Shown: positions 43,583-53,511, counted from the stretch's first letter. The stretch: 64,000 nt of DNA from Streptomyces fumigatiscleroticus (GCF_014647975.1 NZ_BMQF01000014.1:162820-226819), one strand, 5' to 3'. A program made the numbers and translations. The notes: generated from the sequence alone by a model not told the origin.

Positions 43583-46500
43583 ATGTCCGTGCACAGCCAT
43601 CCGGCAGTCGGCCCAGACGCCGCTGCCACCGCAGTGTTTGACCCGGCCAGCCAGCCCGAGTACCCGCGCCATGTGGTGACCGCGGTCCTCGTCTCCCACG
43701 ACGGAGCCCGCTGGCTGCCCGACGCGCTCGCCGGGCTGCTCGGCCAGGAGCGCCCCGTGCAGTACGCCATGGCGGCCGACACCGGCAGCGCGGACGACTC
43801 CGCCCGGCTGGTCACCGAGGCGCTGGGTGACGACCGCGTCCTGCACCTGGCCCGCCGTACCGGTTTCGGCCAGGCCGTCGAGGAGGCCGCGCGCACCGCT
43901 CCGGTCCTCACCCCGGACGACCTGCCGTACCTCAAGCGCCCCAGCGGCTGGGATCCGGTCACGCGCACCTGGCGCGACGACACCTACGACCTGCCCGAGC
44001 TGCCGCACGGCGAGCCGGTGCAGTGGCTGTGGCTGCTGCACGACGACTGCGCCCCGGAGCCCGACGCCCTGGCCCAGCTGCTGCGGGTCGTGGAGAACGA
44101 GTACGAGCTCGGCCGCGAGGACGTCGCCGTCGTCGGCCCCAAACTGCGCGGCTGGTACGACCGCCGGCAGCTGCTGGAGGTCGGCGTCTCCATCGCCAAC
44201 TCCGGACGCCGCTGGACCGGTCTGGACCGCCGCGAACAGGACCAGGGCCAGCACGACCACGTACGGCCCGTGCTGTCGGTGTCCACCGCCGGCATGCTGG
44301 TCCGCCGCGATGTCTTCGAGCGGCTCGGCGGCTTCGACCGGCGGCTGCCGCTGATGCGTGACGACGTCGACCTGTGCTGGCGCGCGCATGCCGCGGGGCA
44401 CCGTGTCCTCGTCGCCCCGGAGGCCGTCGTACGGCACGCCGAGGCCGCCTCCCGCGAGCGCCGCACCGTCGACTGCGTGGGCCGCACCGCCGCCTCCCCG
44501 CACAAGGTCGACAAGGCGGGCGCCGTCTACACCCTGCTGGTCAACGTGCGGACCGCCGCCCTGCCCTGGGTGCTGCTGCGCCTGGTCCTCGGCACGCTGC
44601 TGCGCACCTTCGCCTACCTCGTCGGCAAGGTCCCCGGACAGGCCCTCGACGAGATCCGCGGTCTGATGGGCACCCTGCTGCGCCCCGAGCGGATCCTCGC
44701 CGGACGCCGCGACCGGGGCAGCCCGCAGGTCGGCAAGGACGAACTGCGGCCCCTGTTCCCGCCGCCCGGCGCCACCATCCGCGTCGCCGTCGAGCAGGTC
44801 GCGGGCAATCTCGTCGGCGGCTCCGACCCGGAGGTCTCCTCGGCGGGACGGCACGGCGGCGGCATCGAGTCCGGACCCGGCGGCGACGACGCCGACTTCC
44901 TGGAGATCGAGCAGTTCGCGCGGCTGAAGCGAATAGCCCGTAAACCGGGGCCGGTGCTCTTCCTGGTGCTGCTGCTCGTCTCCCTGGCCGCCTGCCGCGC
45001 CCTCCTGGGCGGCGGCGCGCTGGCCGGTGGCGCCCTGCTGCCGGCCCCGGCGGACTCCTCCGAGCTGTGGTCGCGCTACCTGGACTCCTGGCATGCGGTG
45101 GGCGCGGGCGGCACCGCCTCGGCGCCGCCCTACCTCGCCCTGGTCGCGATGCTGGCCTCGCTGCTGCTGGGCTCCACCGGACTCGCCGTCACGGTGCTGC
45201 TGGTCTGCTCCGTCCCGCTGGCCGGCCTCACCGCGTACTTCGCCTCGCGCCCGCTGGTGCCCTCCCGGCTGCTGCGCGCGTGGGCGGCCGTCGTCTACGC
45301 CTTCCTGCCCGCCGCCACCGGCGCGCTGGCCGGCGGCCGGATCGGCACCGCCGTCCTGGCCGTGCTGCTGCCGCTCATCGCGCGGGCGGGCGTCGCCGCC
45401 GGCGGACTGACCAGTGCGCCCGGCGTGCGCGGCAGCTGGCGCGCCACATGGGCGTACGCACTGCTGCTGACCGTCACCACCGCGTTCACGCCGATCGTGT
45501 GGCCCGTCGCGCTGGTGCTCGGCATCGGGGTGCTCGTCCTGCGCCGCGGCGAACTCGCCGCCTACGGTCCCCGTTTCCTCGCCCAGCTGGGCACGCCGCT
45601 GCTGATGCTCGCGCCCTGGTCGCTGACGCTGCTGCCGTTCGGCTTCTTCGACGAGGCCGGTCTGGACTACGGCTCCTCGGCCGCCTCCGCCCTGGACCTG
45701 CTCGGCGCCAGCCCGGGCGGGCCCGGCACGGTGGACGGGCTGATGCTGATCGGCGTCGTGCTGGCCGCGCTGGCCGCCCTGCTGCGCTCCGAGCGCCGTC
45801 CGGCCGTCCTGACGGCCTGGGCCGTGGTCCTGGTGGGCCTCGTCTTCGCCGTCCTGTCCAACGGCTCGGCCTGGGCCGGTCCCGCGACCCTGGTCTACGG
45901 CATCGCCCTGCTGTCCGCCGCGCTGCTCGGCGCGGACGGGGCCCGCGCGCGGGTGGCCGAGCAGAGCTTCGGCTGGCGCCAGCCGGTGGCCGCGCTGATC
46001 GCCTTCGCGTCGGCCGCGGGCCCGCTGCTGGTCGCCGCCGGCTGGATGATCCGCGGCGCCGACGGACCGCTGGAGCGGCGCGACGCCGTGCAGGTGCCCG
46101 CCTTCGTCGCCGAGGAGAGCGGCACCCGCGACCAGGCCCGCACCCTGGTCCTGGAGAGCGACTCCGCCGCCCACGTCGGCTATGTGCTGGTCCGCGGCTC
46201 CGGCGCCCGCCTCGGCGACGCCGAACTGGCCGCCGCCGACGGCGGCAACAGCAAGCTCGACAAGGTCGTCGCCAACCTGGTCGCCGGCTCCGGCGCCGAC
46301 CAGGCCGACCAGCTCGGCGGCTTCGCCGTGCGCTACGTCCTCGTCCACAAGGGCGCCCCGCGCGAGGTGACCCGCGTCCTGGACGCCACGCCGGGTCTGT
46401 CCCGGCTCAGCCAGCAGGACGGCAGCGCCCTGTGGCGGGTCGACCAGGAGGTCGCGCGCGCCACGATCGTGCCGAAGTCCGGTGACCCGGAGCCCGTCGC

Positions 46501-47278
46501 CGCCGGCCCCGTCGAGATCCACACCACCGTTCCGGCCGGTGCCGAGGGGCGGATCCTGCGCCTGGCCGACACCGCGGCCGAGGGCTGGACGGCCACCCTG
46601 GACGGCAAGCCGCTGACCCGCACCACGGTCGACGGCTGGGCCCAGGGCTTCGAACTGCCCGCCTCCGGCGGCAGGCTGGACGTCGTCTACGACGACCCGA
46701 TCGGCCACACCGCCTGGCTGTGGGCGCAGGGCCTGCTCGCCGCCGTCCTCGTCGTGCTCGCCCTGCCCGGCCGGCGCCGTGACGTCGACGACGACCTGCC
46801 CGAGGAGCCGGCCGCCCCGGACCCGGCCGTCGCGGGCGAGGGCCGCCGCGCCCGCCGTCTGCGCGCCCAGGCCGAAGCCGAGGCCGAGGCCCAGGAGGCC
46901 GCCCCGGACGCCCCTGCCGGGGAGGTGCCGCCGCCCCCTCCGGACCACGATCCGGTGCCGGTTCCGCAGCAGCAGGCCTACGGCGACGAGTGGGACACGC
47001 AGGGCTACGCGGGCGCCGACTACGCCGGCTACGGCGGCGAGCAGTACCAGAACGCCCAGCACTACCCGGCGGACCCGTACGGCGGCCAGTACCAGCAGGA
47101 CCCGTACCAGAGCGGCCAGTACGACCCGTACGCCTACGACGGACCGTCCCAGGCGGGGCCGTACGACCAGTCGTACGGCCAGGCCTACGACCAGGGCTAC
47201 GAGGCGCCGTACGACCCTGCGCAGCAGCACCACCCCCACGGCACGGGCAGTGAGCGTCCCGACGGGAGTCAGCAGTGA
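43583..47278 (+). CDS. Giant membrane glycosyltransferase (GT2) with Tyr-rich tail
   Basis: 1231-aa protein. The N-terminal GT2 domain (about 25-330) has VVTAVLVSHDGARWLPDAL, ADTGSADDSA, WLLHDDCAPEPDAL (DxD) and GFDRRLPLMRDDVDLCWRA. The middle part (about 460-840) has roughly a dozen transmembrane helices. An extracellular beta-rich segment follows (about 840-1055), one more helix, then a cytoplasmic tail with Tyr/Gln/Pro-rich repeats from about residue 1130 (for example QYQQDPYQSGQYDPYAYDG). It probably moves and polymerises sugars on a lipid carrier. It overlaps the next gene by GTGA. ATG at 43583 fits the start of GT2 homology. Confidence 0.9.
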   Translation: MSVHSHPAVGPDAAATAVFDPASQPEYPRHVVTAVLVSHDGARWLPDALAGLLGQERPVQYAMAADTGSADDSARLVTEALGDDRVLHLARRTGFGQAVEEAARTAPVLTPDDLPYLKRPSGWDPVTRTWRDDTYDLPELPHGEPVQWLWLLHDDCAPEPDALAQLLRVVENEYELGREDVAVVGPKLRGWYDRRQLLEVGVSIANSGRRWTGLDRREQDQGQHDHVRPVLSVSTAGMLVRRDVFERLGGFDRRLPLMRDDVDLCWRAHAAGHRVLVAPEAVVRHAEAASRERRTVDCVGRTAASPHKVDKAGAVYTLLVNVRTAALPWVLLRLVLGTLLRTFAYLVGKVPGQALDEIRGLMGTLLRPERILAGRRDRGSPQVGKDELRPLFPPPGATIRVAVEQVAGNLVGGSDPEVSSAGRHGGGIESGPGGDDADFLEIEQFARLKRIARKPGPVLFLVLLLVSLAACRALLGGGALAGGALLPAPADSSELWSRYLDSWHAVGAGGTASAPPYLALVAMLASLLLGSTGLAVTVLLVCSVPLAGLTAYFASRPLVPSRLLRAWAAVVYAFLPAATGALAGGRIGTAVLAVLLPLIARAGVAAGGLTSAPGVRGSWRATWAYALLLTVTTAFTPIVWPVALVLGIGVLVLRRGELAAYGPRFLAQLGTPLLMLAPWSLTLLPFGFFDEAGLDYGSSAASALDLLGASPGGPGTVDGLMLIGVVLAALAALLRSERRPAVLTAWAVVLVGLVFAVLSNGSAWAGPATLVYGIALLSAALLGADGARARVAEQSFGWRQPVAALIAFASAAGPLLVAAGWMIRGADGPLERRDAVQVPAFVAEESGTRDQARTLVLESDSAAHVGYVLVRGSGARLGDAELAAADGGNSKLDKVVANLVAGSGADQADQLGGFAVRYVLVHKGAPREVTRVLDATPGLSRLSQQDGSALWRVDQEVARATIVPKSGDPEPVAAGPVEIHTTVPAGAEGRILRLADTAAEGWTATLDGKPLTRTTVDGWAQGFELPASGGRLDVVYDDPIGHTAWLWAQGLLAAVLVVLALPGRRRDVDDDLPEEPAAPDPAVAGEGRRARRLRAQAEAEAEAQEAAPDAPAGEVPPPPPDHDPVPVPQQQAYGDEWDTQGYAGADYAGYGGEQYQNAQHYPADPYGGQYQQDPYQSGQYDPYAYDGPSQAGPYDQSYGQAYDQGYEAPYDPAQQHHPHGTGSERPDGSQQ

Positions 47279-48753
47279 ACCGCAGCACCCTGTCCCTGAT
47301 CGCCGGCACGGCGGCGCTCGCCGCCGTCACCGGCTTCGCCGCGCTCACCCCGCCGGAGGCGTCCGGCACGGACAGCGCCGGAGCGGCCGCCCGGCTCCCC
47401 GTGGAGCGCACGAGCCTGCTCTGCCCGGCGCCCAGCACCTCCGACCTGGCGGAGACGTCGTACACGTCCTTCACGCCCGTCACCGAGGGCGCCGGCAGCG
47501 GCGGCACGGCGCAACTCGCCGCCGCCGCGCAGGAGTCGGCGGACGACGGCAAGAAGACCGCCAAGTCCGTCCTGAAGCCCGAGGCGCCCGGCACCCCGGC
47601 CACCGGGGAGAGTTCGGGGGCCGACACGCCCGCGTACGTCGGTACCGCCGAGGGCGGGTTCGCGCCGGGCTGGACCGTGCAGCAGACCACCGAGGTCGCC
47701 GCGGGCACGGGCCGCGGACTCCAGGGCGTCGACTGCACCGCGCCGGACACGGAGTTCTGGTTCCCGGGCGCGAGCACGGCGGCCGGACGCACCGATTACG
47801 TGCACCTGACCAACCCGGACGACTCCGCCGCGGTCGTCGACATCGAGCTGTACGGCAAGGACGGTGCCCTGGAGTCGGAGGTCGGGGAGGGCGTCACGGT
47901 GCAGCCGCACGCCACCGACGCGGTCCTGCTCTCCACGCTCACCGACGAGAAGCAGACCGACCTCACCGTGCACATCAGCGTCCGCAGCGGGCGGGTCGGG
48001 TCCGCGGTGCAGGCCCTGGACGACGAGTCCGGCGGCGACTGGCTGGCCGCGTCCACGGATCCGGCGGGCAGCCTCGTGCTGCCGGGCATCCCCGAGGACG
48101 CCACGCAGGTGCGCCTGGTGGTGTTCGCGCCGGGTGACGCCGACGCCGACCTGAAGGTGCGGCTGGCCTCGCCGTCCGGGTCGATCACCCCCGCCGGGCA
48201 CGAGACGGTGCATGTGAAGGCGGGCATGACGTCCGCCGTCGACCTCGGCGACATCACGCGCGGCGAGGCGGGGTCCCTGCTGCTGTCACCGACGGACCGG
48301 TCCGTGCCGGTCGTCGCCGCGGTGCAGGTGGTGCGGGGCAAGGAGGGCAAGCAGGAGATGGCGTTCATCCCCGCCACCGGCCCGGTCGGCACGCGCGCGA
48401 CGGCCGCGGACAACCGCTCCAAGGGCACGACGCTGTCCCTGACCGCTCCGGAGAAGACCGCGAAGGTGAAGGTCACGGCGTCGGCGGGCAGCGAGGGCGG
48501 CACCGCGGCGTCGAAGACGTACACCATCAAGGGCGGTACGACCCAGGACGTCGACGCGCCCGTCCCCAGCGGTCTGAAGGGCACGTACGCCCTGACGGTC
48601 GAGCCGCTGTCGGGGGGCCCGGTGCACGCGGCCCGCACGCTGGCGGTCACGGAGGACGGCGTGCCGGCCTTCACCGTGCAGACGCTCCCGGACGACCGGG
48701 GCACGGTCTCCGTGCCGCAGGCGGACGAGGACCTGTCGGTGCTCCAGAGGTAG
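47275..48753 (+). CDS. DUF5719 family secreted protein
   Basis: 492-aa protein with an N-terminal hydrophobic segment (LSLIAGTAALAAVTGFAAL), probably an uncleaved signal anchor or signal peptide, and a beta-rich extracellular body. GTG at 47275 overlaps the glycosyltransferase stop, so they are translated together. The family always follows this glycosyltransferase in Streptomyces, as far as I recall, so a shared complex is likely. Catalytic motifs are not visible. Function unknown. Confidence 0.85.
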   Translation: MNRSTLSLIAGTAALAAVTGFAALTPPEASGTDSAGAAARLPVERTSLLCPAPSTSDLAETSYTSFTPVTEGAGSGGTAQLAAAAQESADDGKKTAKSVLKPEAPGTPATGESSGADTPAYVGTAEGGFAPGWTVQQTTEVAAGTGRGLQGVDCTAPDTEFWFPGASTAAGRTDYVHLTNPDDSAAVVDIELYGKDGALESEVGEGVTVQPHATDAVLLSTLTDEKQTDLTVHISVRSGRVGSAVQALDDESGGDWLAASTDPAGSLVLPGIPEDATQVRLVVFAPGDADADLKVRLASPSGSITPAGHETVHVKAGMTSAVDLGDITRGEAGSLLLSPTDRSVPVVAAVQVVRGKEGKQEMAFIPATGPVGTRATAADNRSKGTTLSLTAPEKTAKVKVTASAGSEGGTAASKTYTIKGGTTQDVDAPVPSGLKGTYALTVEPLSGGPVHAARTLAVTEDGVPAFTVQTLPDDRGTVSVPQADEDLSVLQR

Positions 48754-48796
48754 CGAGAGAAGTCAGTCGGGTCGGGCCGGGCCGGGGACGGGGGGC

Positions 48797-49246
48797 TCAG
48801 TCCTCGCCGTAGCGCGGATCCACCGTCTCCGGTGTCAGGCCCAGGACTTCGGCGACCTGCTCGACGACGACCTCGTGCACCAGGGCGGCCCGCTCGTCCC
48901 GGCCCTTGGTGCGGATCTCCACCGGACGCCGGTAGACGACCACCCGCGCGGGACGGCCGTCACGCGCCGGGACGGTGCCGCCCAGGGGGACGGCCTCGTC
49001 GTTCCAGCTCTGCCCGGGCCCGTCCAGCCGCGGTACCTCAAGGACGAGGAAGTCGACCTCGGCGAGCTGCGGCCACCGCCGCTCCAGACGCTCCACGGAG
49101 TCCTGCACCAGGTCCGCGAACGCGTCGGCACGGCTGGCGGCGAGCGGGACCTGCGGCGGTGCGATCGGACCGCGCATGCCCCGGCCGTGGCGATCACGGC
49201 GGCGGGGCCCGGGGCCGACGGCGCGTGGCGTTACGGGCTTGTCCAT
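48797..49246 (-). CDS. Zincin-like metallopeptidase family protein lacking HExxH
   Basis: 149-aa protein of the small zincin-like family (PF06262-like). The helix that normally has HExxH reads ALVHEVVVEQVAEVLGL: the first His and Glu are present, but the second His is replaced by Val. Protease activity is therefore doubtful. The rest (FLVLEVPRLDG, RVVVYRRPVEIR) follows the family. ATG at 49246 has no clear ribosome site; upstream in-frame starts to 49372 are possible. Matches Rv3259 by position near whiB. Confidence 0.8.
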   Translation of the reverse strand: MDKPVTPRAVGPGPRRRDRHGRGMRGPIAPPQVPLAASRADAFADLVQDSVERLERRWPQLAEVDFLVLEVPRLDGPGQSWNDEAVPLGGTVPARDGRPARVVVYRRPVEIRTKGRDERAALVHEVVVEQVAEVLGLTPETVDPRYGED

Positions 49247-49587
49247 CACTGGTGAAGGGTAGTCCCCGCCGGCTTCTCGCGCCCGGCCCGGCGCGGTCGC
49301 CGGACGGCGTCGGGCCAGCCGTACCGCGTGTTCCCTGATGACCATTCCGGCCAAGGTTGGGCTCGATTCCATATCTCTCCGAGACCATCAAACTCGGGGC
49401 AAATGACGGTGTTTGTACGGGCTTGTGACCGGACCTGATCGCGTCCGGTATTCCGGAAAGCGGTGTCCATGCAGGTCAGAGTGGTGCGTACCGAAAGGGG
49501 TGTGGGGCGTCTCACACCACGACACGGTGGAGTGAGCGGGGGGAGAGTCGTCGCGGCCCGCTCAAGAGTGCGGTACCGTCCAACGTC
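49247..49587. other. Divergent intergenic region, 341 bp
   Basis: No gene is supported beyond possible N-terminal extension of the zincin-like protein. TACCGT at 49574-49579 is a likely -10 for the leaderless DUF3499 gene. The middle is relatively A/T-rich, with CATCAAACTC and CAAATGACGG stretches suggesting promoters for the minus-strand gene. Confidence 0.45.
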
Positions 49588-49962
49588 GTGAGCCCTGTAC
49601 GTCGCTGTTCGCGCACCGCCTGCGGCCGTCCCGCCGTTGCGACGTTGACGTACGTCTACGCCGACTCGACCGCGGTTCTCGGCCCGCTCGCCACCTACGC
49701 CGAACCCCACTGCTACGACCTGTGCGCCGAGCACTCCGAGCGCCTCACCGCCCCGCGCGGCTGGGAGGTCGTCCGGCTGCTCGACGGCTCGGCTCCGGCC
49801 CAGCCCAGCGGCGACGACCTGGAGGCGCTGGCCAACGCGGTGCGCGAGGCGGCCCGTCCGCAGGAGCGGGCGGCGGAGGCCGGCGGCGCGGCGCGTGCCG
49901 CCGACCCGATGGAGGTCGCGCGGCGGGGACATCTGCGGGTCCTGCGCTCGCCGGACAACTGA
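49588..49962 (+). CDS. DUF3499 family protein, zinc-ribbon-like
   Basis: 124-aa actinobacterial protein. The conserved N-terminal half has CSRTACGRPA, TLTYVYADSTAVLGPLA and CYDLCAEHSERLTAPRGW; the four Cys/His-bearing motifs look like a zinc ribbon. The C-terminal half is Ala/Arg-rich. No function is known. GTG at 49588 has no ribosome site and a -10 eight bases upstream, so the message is probably leaderless. It precedes manB in many actinobacteria. Confidence 0.85.
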   Translation: MSPVRRCSRTACGRPAVATLTYVYADSTAVLGPLATYAEPHCYDLCAEHSERLTAPRGWEVVRLLDGSAPAQPSGDDLEALANAVREAARPQERAAEAGGAARAADPMEVARRGHLRVLRSPDN

Positions 49963-50045
49963 GCCTCCCGCCGCCTTCCCCGAACCCTGGGGCCGGCCGG
50001 GTCGCGCACGCCCATTGACGGGCCCTTGTTGGGGACACGACGATT

Positions 50046-50084
<39 letters not shown>

Positions 50085-50123
50085 CGAGAATGCGCTTTCG
50101 CATGACGGAATCGGGGGGCGCCC

Positions 50124-51740
50124 GTGTACGTGCAGGAACTGGAACCCGTCGCCGGCTCGCTCGGTCTGTCCGCGCTCGTCGCGGCGCTGCCGCTCGTGAT
50201 CGTGCTGGTCCTGCTCGGCGGCGTCCGCATGAAAGCCCATCTGGCGGGCCTCACGGGCCTGCTGGCGGCCGTCCTGGTCGCCTGGCTCGCCTACGGCATG
50301 CCGCTGGGCCAGACGGCCTCCAGCGCCGCGCAGGGAGCCGCGTTCGGTCTTTTCCCCATCCTGTGGATCGTCGTCAACGCCCTGTGGGTGTACCGGATGA
50401 CCGTCCGCACCCGGCACTTCGACATCCTGCGCCGCTCCTTCGGGCGGCTCTCCGACGACCCGCGCATCCAGGCGCTCGTCGTCGCCTTCTGCTTCGGGGC
50501 GCTGCTGGAGGCACTCGCCGGGTTCGGCGCGCCGGTCGCGATCTGCTCCGTCATGCTCGTCGCCCTCGGCTTCGACCCGGTGCGCGCGGCGGTCGTGTCG
50601 CTGGTGGCCAACACCGCGCCGGTCGCCTTCGGCGCCATGGGCACACCGGTGGTGACGCTCGCCCAGGTCACCGGTCTGCCGCTGGACGACGTGGCCTCCG
50701 TGGTGGGCCGGCAGACCCCGCTGCTGGCCCTTGTCGTGCCGCTCGTGCTGGTCGGGCTGGTGGACGGGCGGCGCGGGCTGCGCGAGACCTGGGTGCCCGC
50801 GCTGGTGTGCGGAGCCGCCTTCGCCGTCGCCCAGTTCGCCGCCTCCAACCACGTCTCCGCCCAACTCGCCGACATCGGCGCCGCCCTGGCCGGTGCGGGC
50901 GCCCTGGTCGCCGTACCGCACGCGCGCAGGCCCGCCGCCGAGCCGGTGCGCGCCTTCGTGCTGACCGGCGTGCGCAGCGAGGAGCTGGACCAGGCCGACC
51001 CGCGCGGTGAAGTCCTGCGCGCCCACGCCCCGTACGCGCTGATCGTCGCGATCTTCTCCGTCGCGCAGATCCCGGCGGTCAAGGACTGGCTGGCCGAGGC
51101 GACCCGGACCTACGACTGGCCCTTCCTGGACGTCGCGGGCCCGGACGGCAAACCCGTCGGCGGCAACGTCTTCACCTGGCCGGTCGTCTCCACCGGCGGC
51201 ACGCTCGTGCTGATCGCCGGCCTCTGCGCGGCCGCCGTGCTCGGCGTGCACGCGCGCGTGGCGGTCAAGGAGTGGCTCGCCACCGTGCACGAGCTGCGGT
51301 TCGCCATCCTGACCGTCACCTCCGTGCTGGCCCTCGCCTACGTCATGAACCTCTCCGGCCAGGCGGCCACGATCGGCCATTTCGTGGCCGCGGCCGGCGC
51401 CGGGCTCGCCTTCCTGTCGCCGGTGCTCGGCTGGTTCGGCGTCGCCGTCTCCGGATCGGACACCTCGGCCAACGCGCTCTTCGGCGCCCTCCAGGTCACC
51501 GCGGCCCGCGAGTCGGGGCTGCCGCCCGAGCTGCTGGCCGCCGCCAACAGCTCGGGCGGCGTCCTGGGCAAGATGATCTCGCCGCAGAACCTCACCATCG
51601 CCTGCGCTGCCGTCCAACTGGCGGGCCGCGAGGGCGACCTGCTGCGCAAGGTGCTGCCCTGGAGCGTCGGCCTGCTGTTGGTGATGTGTCTGATAGTGGT
51701 CGGGCAGAGCACCCCTGTGCTCGGCTGGATGCTGCCCTGA
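50124..51740 (+). CDS. L-lactate permease (LctP family)
   Basis: 538-aa transporter with about 13 predicted helices that takes up lactate and glycolate with protons. The family blocks ALLEALAGFGAPVAICSVML and FGAMGTPVVTLAQVTGL are intact, as is GWFGVAVSGSDTSANALFG. The start is GTG at 50124 with GGGGGGC upstream. It interrupts the conserved DUF3499-manB neighbourhood, so it is probably an insertion in the Streptomyces lineage. Confidence 0.92.
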   Translation: MYVQELEPVAGSLGLSALVAALPLVIVLVLLGGVRMKAHLAGLTGLLAAVLVAWLAYGMPLGQTASSAAQGAAFGLFPILWIVVNALWVYRMTVRTRHFDILRRSFGRLSDDPRIQALVVAFCFGALLEALAGFGAPVAICSVMLVALGFDPVRAAVVSLVANTAPVAFGAMGTPVVTLAQVTGLPLDDVASVVGRQTPLLALVVPLVLVGLVDGRRGLRETWVPALVCGAAFAVAQFAASNHVSAQLADIGAALAGAGALVAVPHARRPAAEPVRAFVLTGVRSEELDQADPRGEVLRAHAPYALIVAIFSVAQIPAVKDWLAEATRTYDWPFLDVAGPDGKPVGGNVFTWPVVSTGGTLVLIAGLCAAAVLGVHARVAVKEWLATVHELRFAILTVTSVLALAYVMNLSGQAATIGHFVAAAGAGLAFLSPVLGWFGVAVSGSDTSANALFGALQVTAARESGLPPELLAAANSSGGVLGKMISPQNLTIACAAVQLAGREGDLLRKVLPWSVGLLLVMCLIVVGQSTPVLGWMLP

Positions 51741-51838
51741 CCTGCGGTCACGGCAACGGGCCACGTCCCGGGCGCGCAGCGCGCTGTCAGCGGTTACGGG
51801 TAGTTTGGGGGTCTTACAGGAAACCAGGAGGGGTGGCC

Positions 51839-53203
51839 GTGACAGCTGATCTGTCGCAGATCGTGAAGGCGTACGACGTACGCGGGGTGGTCCCGGACCA
51901 GTGGGGCGAGGCCACGGCCGAGCTGTTCGGAGCGGCCTTCACCGAGGTGACCGGAGCGAGCGCCATCGCGGTCGGGCACGACATGCGGCCCTCGTCCCCC
52001 GGCCTGGCGCGTGCCTTCGCGCGCGGTGCGGCCGCGCGGGGCGTCGACGTCACCGAGATCGGTCTGTGCTCCACCGACCAGCTCTACTACGCCTCCGGCG
52101 CCCTGGACCTGCCCGGCGCCATGTTCACGGCCTCGCACAACCCGGCCCGGTACAACGGCATCAAGCTGTGCCGCGCGGGCGCCGCCCCGGTCGGCCAGGA
52201 CACCGGCCTGGCCGAGATCCGCGAGCTGGTCGAGCGGTGGCTCGGGTCGGGCGCCCCGGCACCGGCGGCGACGCCGGGCACCGTCACCCGGCGCGACACG
52301 CTGGACGACTACGCGGCCCATCTGCGCAGCCTGGTCGACCTCGGCTCCATCCGCCCCCTGAAGGTGGTCGTCGACGCGGGCAACGGCATGGGCGGCCACA
52401 CCGTCCCGACGGTCTTCGCCGGACTGCCCCTGACCCTGGTGCCCATGTACTTCGAGCTGGACGGCACCTTCCCCAACCACGAGGCCAACCCGCTCGACCC
52501 GGCCAACCTCGTCGACCTCCAGAAGCGGGTCCGCGAGGAGGGCGCCGACCTGGGCATCGCCTTCGACGGCGACGCCGACCGCTGCTTCGTCGTCGACGAG
52601 CACGGCGACCCGGTCTCCCCGTCGGCGATCACCGCCCTGGTGGCCTCCCGCGAACTCGCCCGGCACGGCGGCAGCGGCACGGTCATCCACAACCTCATCA
52701 CCTCCTGGTCGGTGCCCGAGGTGGTCAAGGAGAACGGCGGCACGCCGGTGCGCACGCGCGTGGGCCACTCCTTCATCAAGGCCGAGATGGCGCGGAGCGG
52801 CGCGATCTTCGGCGGCGAGCACTCCGCGCACTACTACTTCCGCGACTTCTGGAACGCCGACACGGGCATGCTCGCCGCGCTGCACGTCCTGGCGGCCCTC
52901 GGCGGCCAGGACGGGCCCCTGTCCGAGCTGGTCGCCCAGTACGACCGCTACGCCGGTTCCGGCGAGATCAACTCCACCGTCGACGACCAGGCGGCCCGCC
53001 TCGTCGCGATCAAGGCCGCGTACGCGGGCCGCGACGGCGTGACCCTCGACGAGCTGGACGGCCTGACCGTCTCCGCCGCCGACTGGTGGTTCAACGTCCG
53101 CCCGTCCAACACGGAGCCGCTGCTGCGCCTCAACGCCGAGGCCCGTGACGAGGCGACGATGATCCGGATCCGCGACGAGGCGCTGGCCCTCATCCGGGGC
53201 TGA
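51839..53203 (+). CDS. manB: Phosphomannomutase/phosphoglucomutase
   Basis: 454-aa mutase that interconverts mannose-6- and mannose-1-phosphate, linking ManA to ManC. The phosphoserine loop is MFTASHNPARYNG (S99), the metal loop FDGDADR (about 243-248), sugar loop GEHSAHYYF and phosphate loop RPSNTEPLLRLN near the C-terminus. GTG at 51839 is supported by GGAGGGG five bases upstream; another in-frame GTG lies at 51833. A longer frame from 51272 is a shadow. With Trm112 following closely it may form a short operon. Confidence 0.95.
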   Translation: MTADLSQIVKAYDVRGVVPDQWGEATAELFGAAFTEVTGASAIAVGHDMRPSSPGLARAFARGAAARGVDVTEIGLCSTDQLYYASGALDLPGAMFTASHNPARYNGIKLCRAGAAPVGQDTGLAEIRELVERWLGSGAPAPAATPGTVTRRDTLDDYAAHLRSLVDLGSIRPLKVVVDAGNGMGGHTVPTVFAGLPLTLVPMYFELDGTFPNHEANPLDPANLVDLQKRVREEGADLGIAFDGDADRCFVVDEHGDPVSPSAITALVASRELARHGGSGTVIHNLITSWSVPEVVKENGGTPVRTRVGHSFIKAEMARSGAIFGGEHSAHYYFRDFWNADTGMLAALHVLAALGGQDGPLSELVAQYDRYAGSGEINSTVDDQAARLVAIKAAYAGRDGVTLDELDGLTVSAADWWFNVRPSNTEPLLRLNAEARDEATMIRIRDEALALIRG

Positions 53204-53340
53204 ACCCGGAGGCGACGGACGGGGCCGGTCACCTGCGGCGCGGCCCCGCCCAACCCCGGCACACCACCCGTACCGGCGGTACTCTGACCAGGCACATCCG
53301 CACACGAACGCACATGCCCACAGCGTTGGAGGGACACCTC

Positions 53341-53511
53341 ATGCCGCTCGAAGCCGGTCTCCTGGAGATCCTGGCCTGCCCGGCCTGCCACGCGCCCCTG
53401 AAGGAGGAGGACGCCGAGCTGGTCTGCACCGGCCAGGACTGCGGGCTGGCGTATCCCGTACGGGACGGCATCCCCGTGCTGCTCGTCGACGAGGCCCGCC
53501 GCCCGGCGTAA
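53341..53511 (+). CDS. Trm112-family small zinc protein
   Basis: 56-aa protein with CPACHAPL (C13, C16) and VCTGQDCGLAYPVRDGIPVLL (C29, C34), the Trm112 zinc knuckle and tail. Eukaryotic Trm112 activates methyltransferases; bacterial roles are less clear. The ATG at 53341 is preceded by GGAGGGA, nine bases upstream. It sits between manB and the SIS gene, as in many actinobacteria. Confidence 0.9.
   Translation: MPLEAGLLEILACPACHAPLKEEDAELVCTGQDCGLAYPVRDGIPVLLVDEARRPA

Noticed and set aside
43481..47239. 1252-codon minus-strand frame opposite the giant glycosyltransferase
   Set aside because: Composition is typical of an antisense shadow of G+C-rich coding DNA, and the plus-strand frame has clear GT2 motifs.
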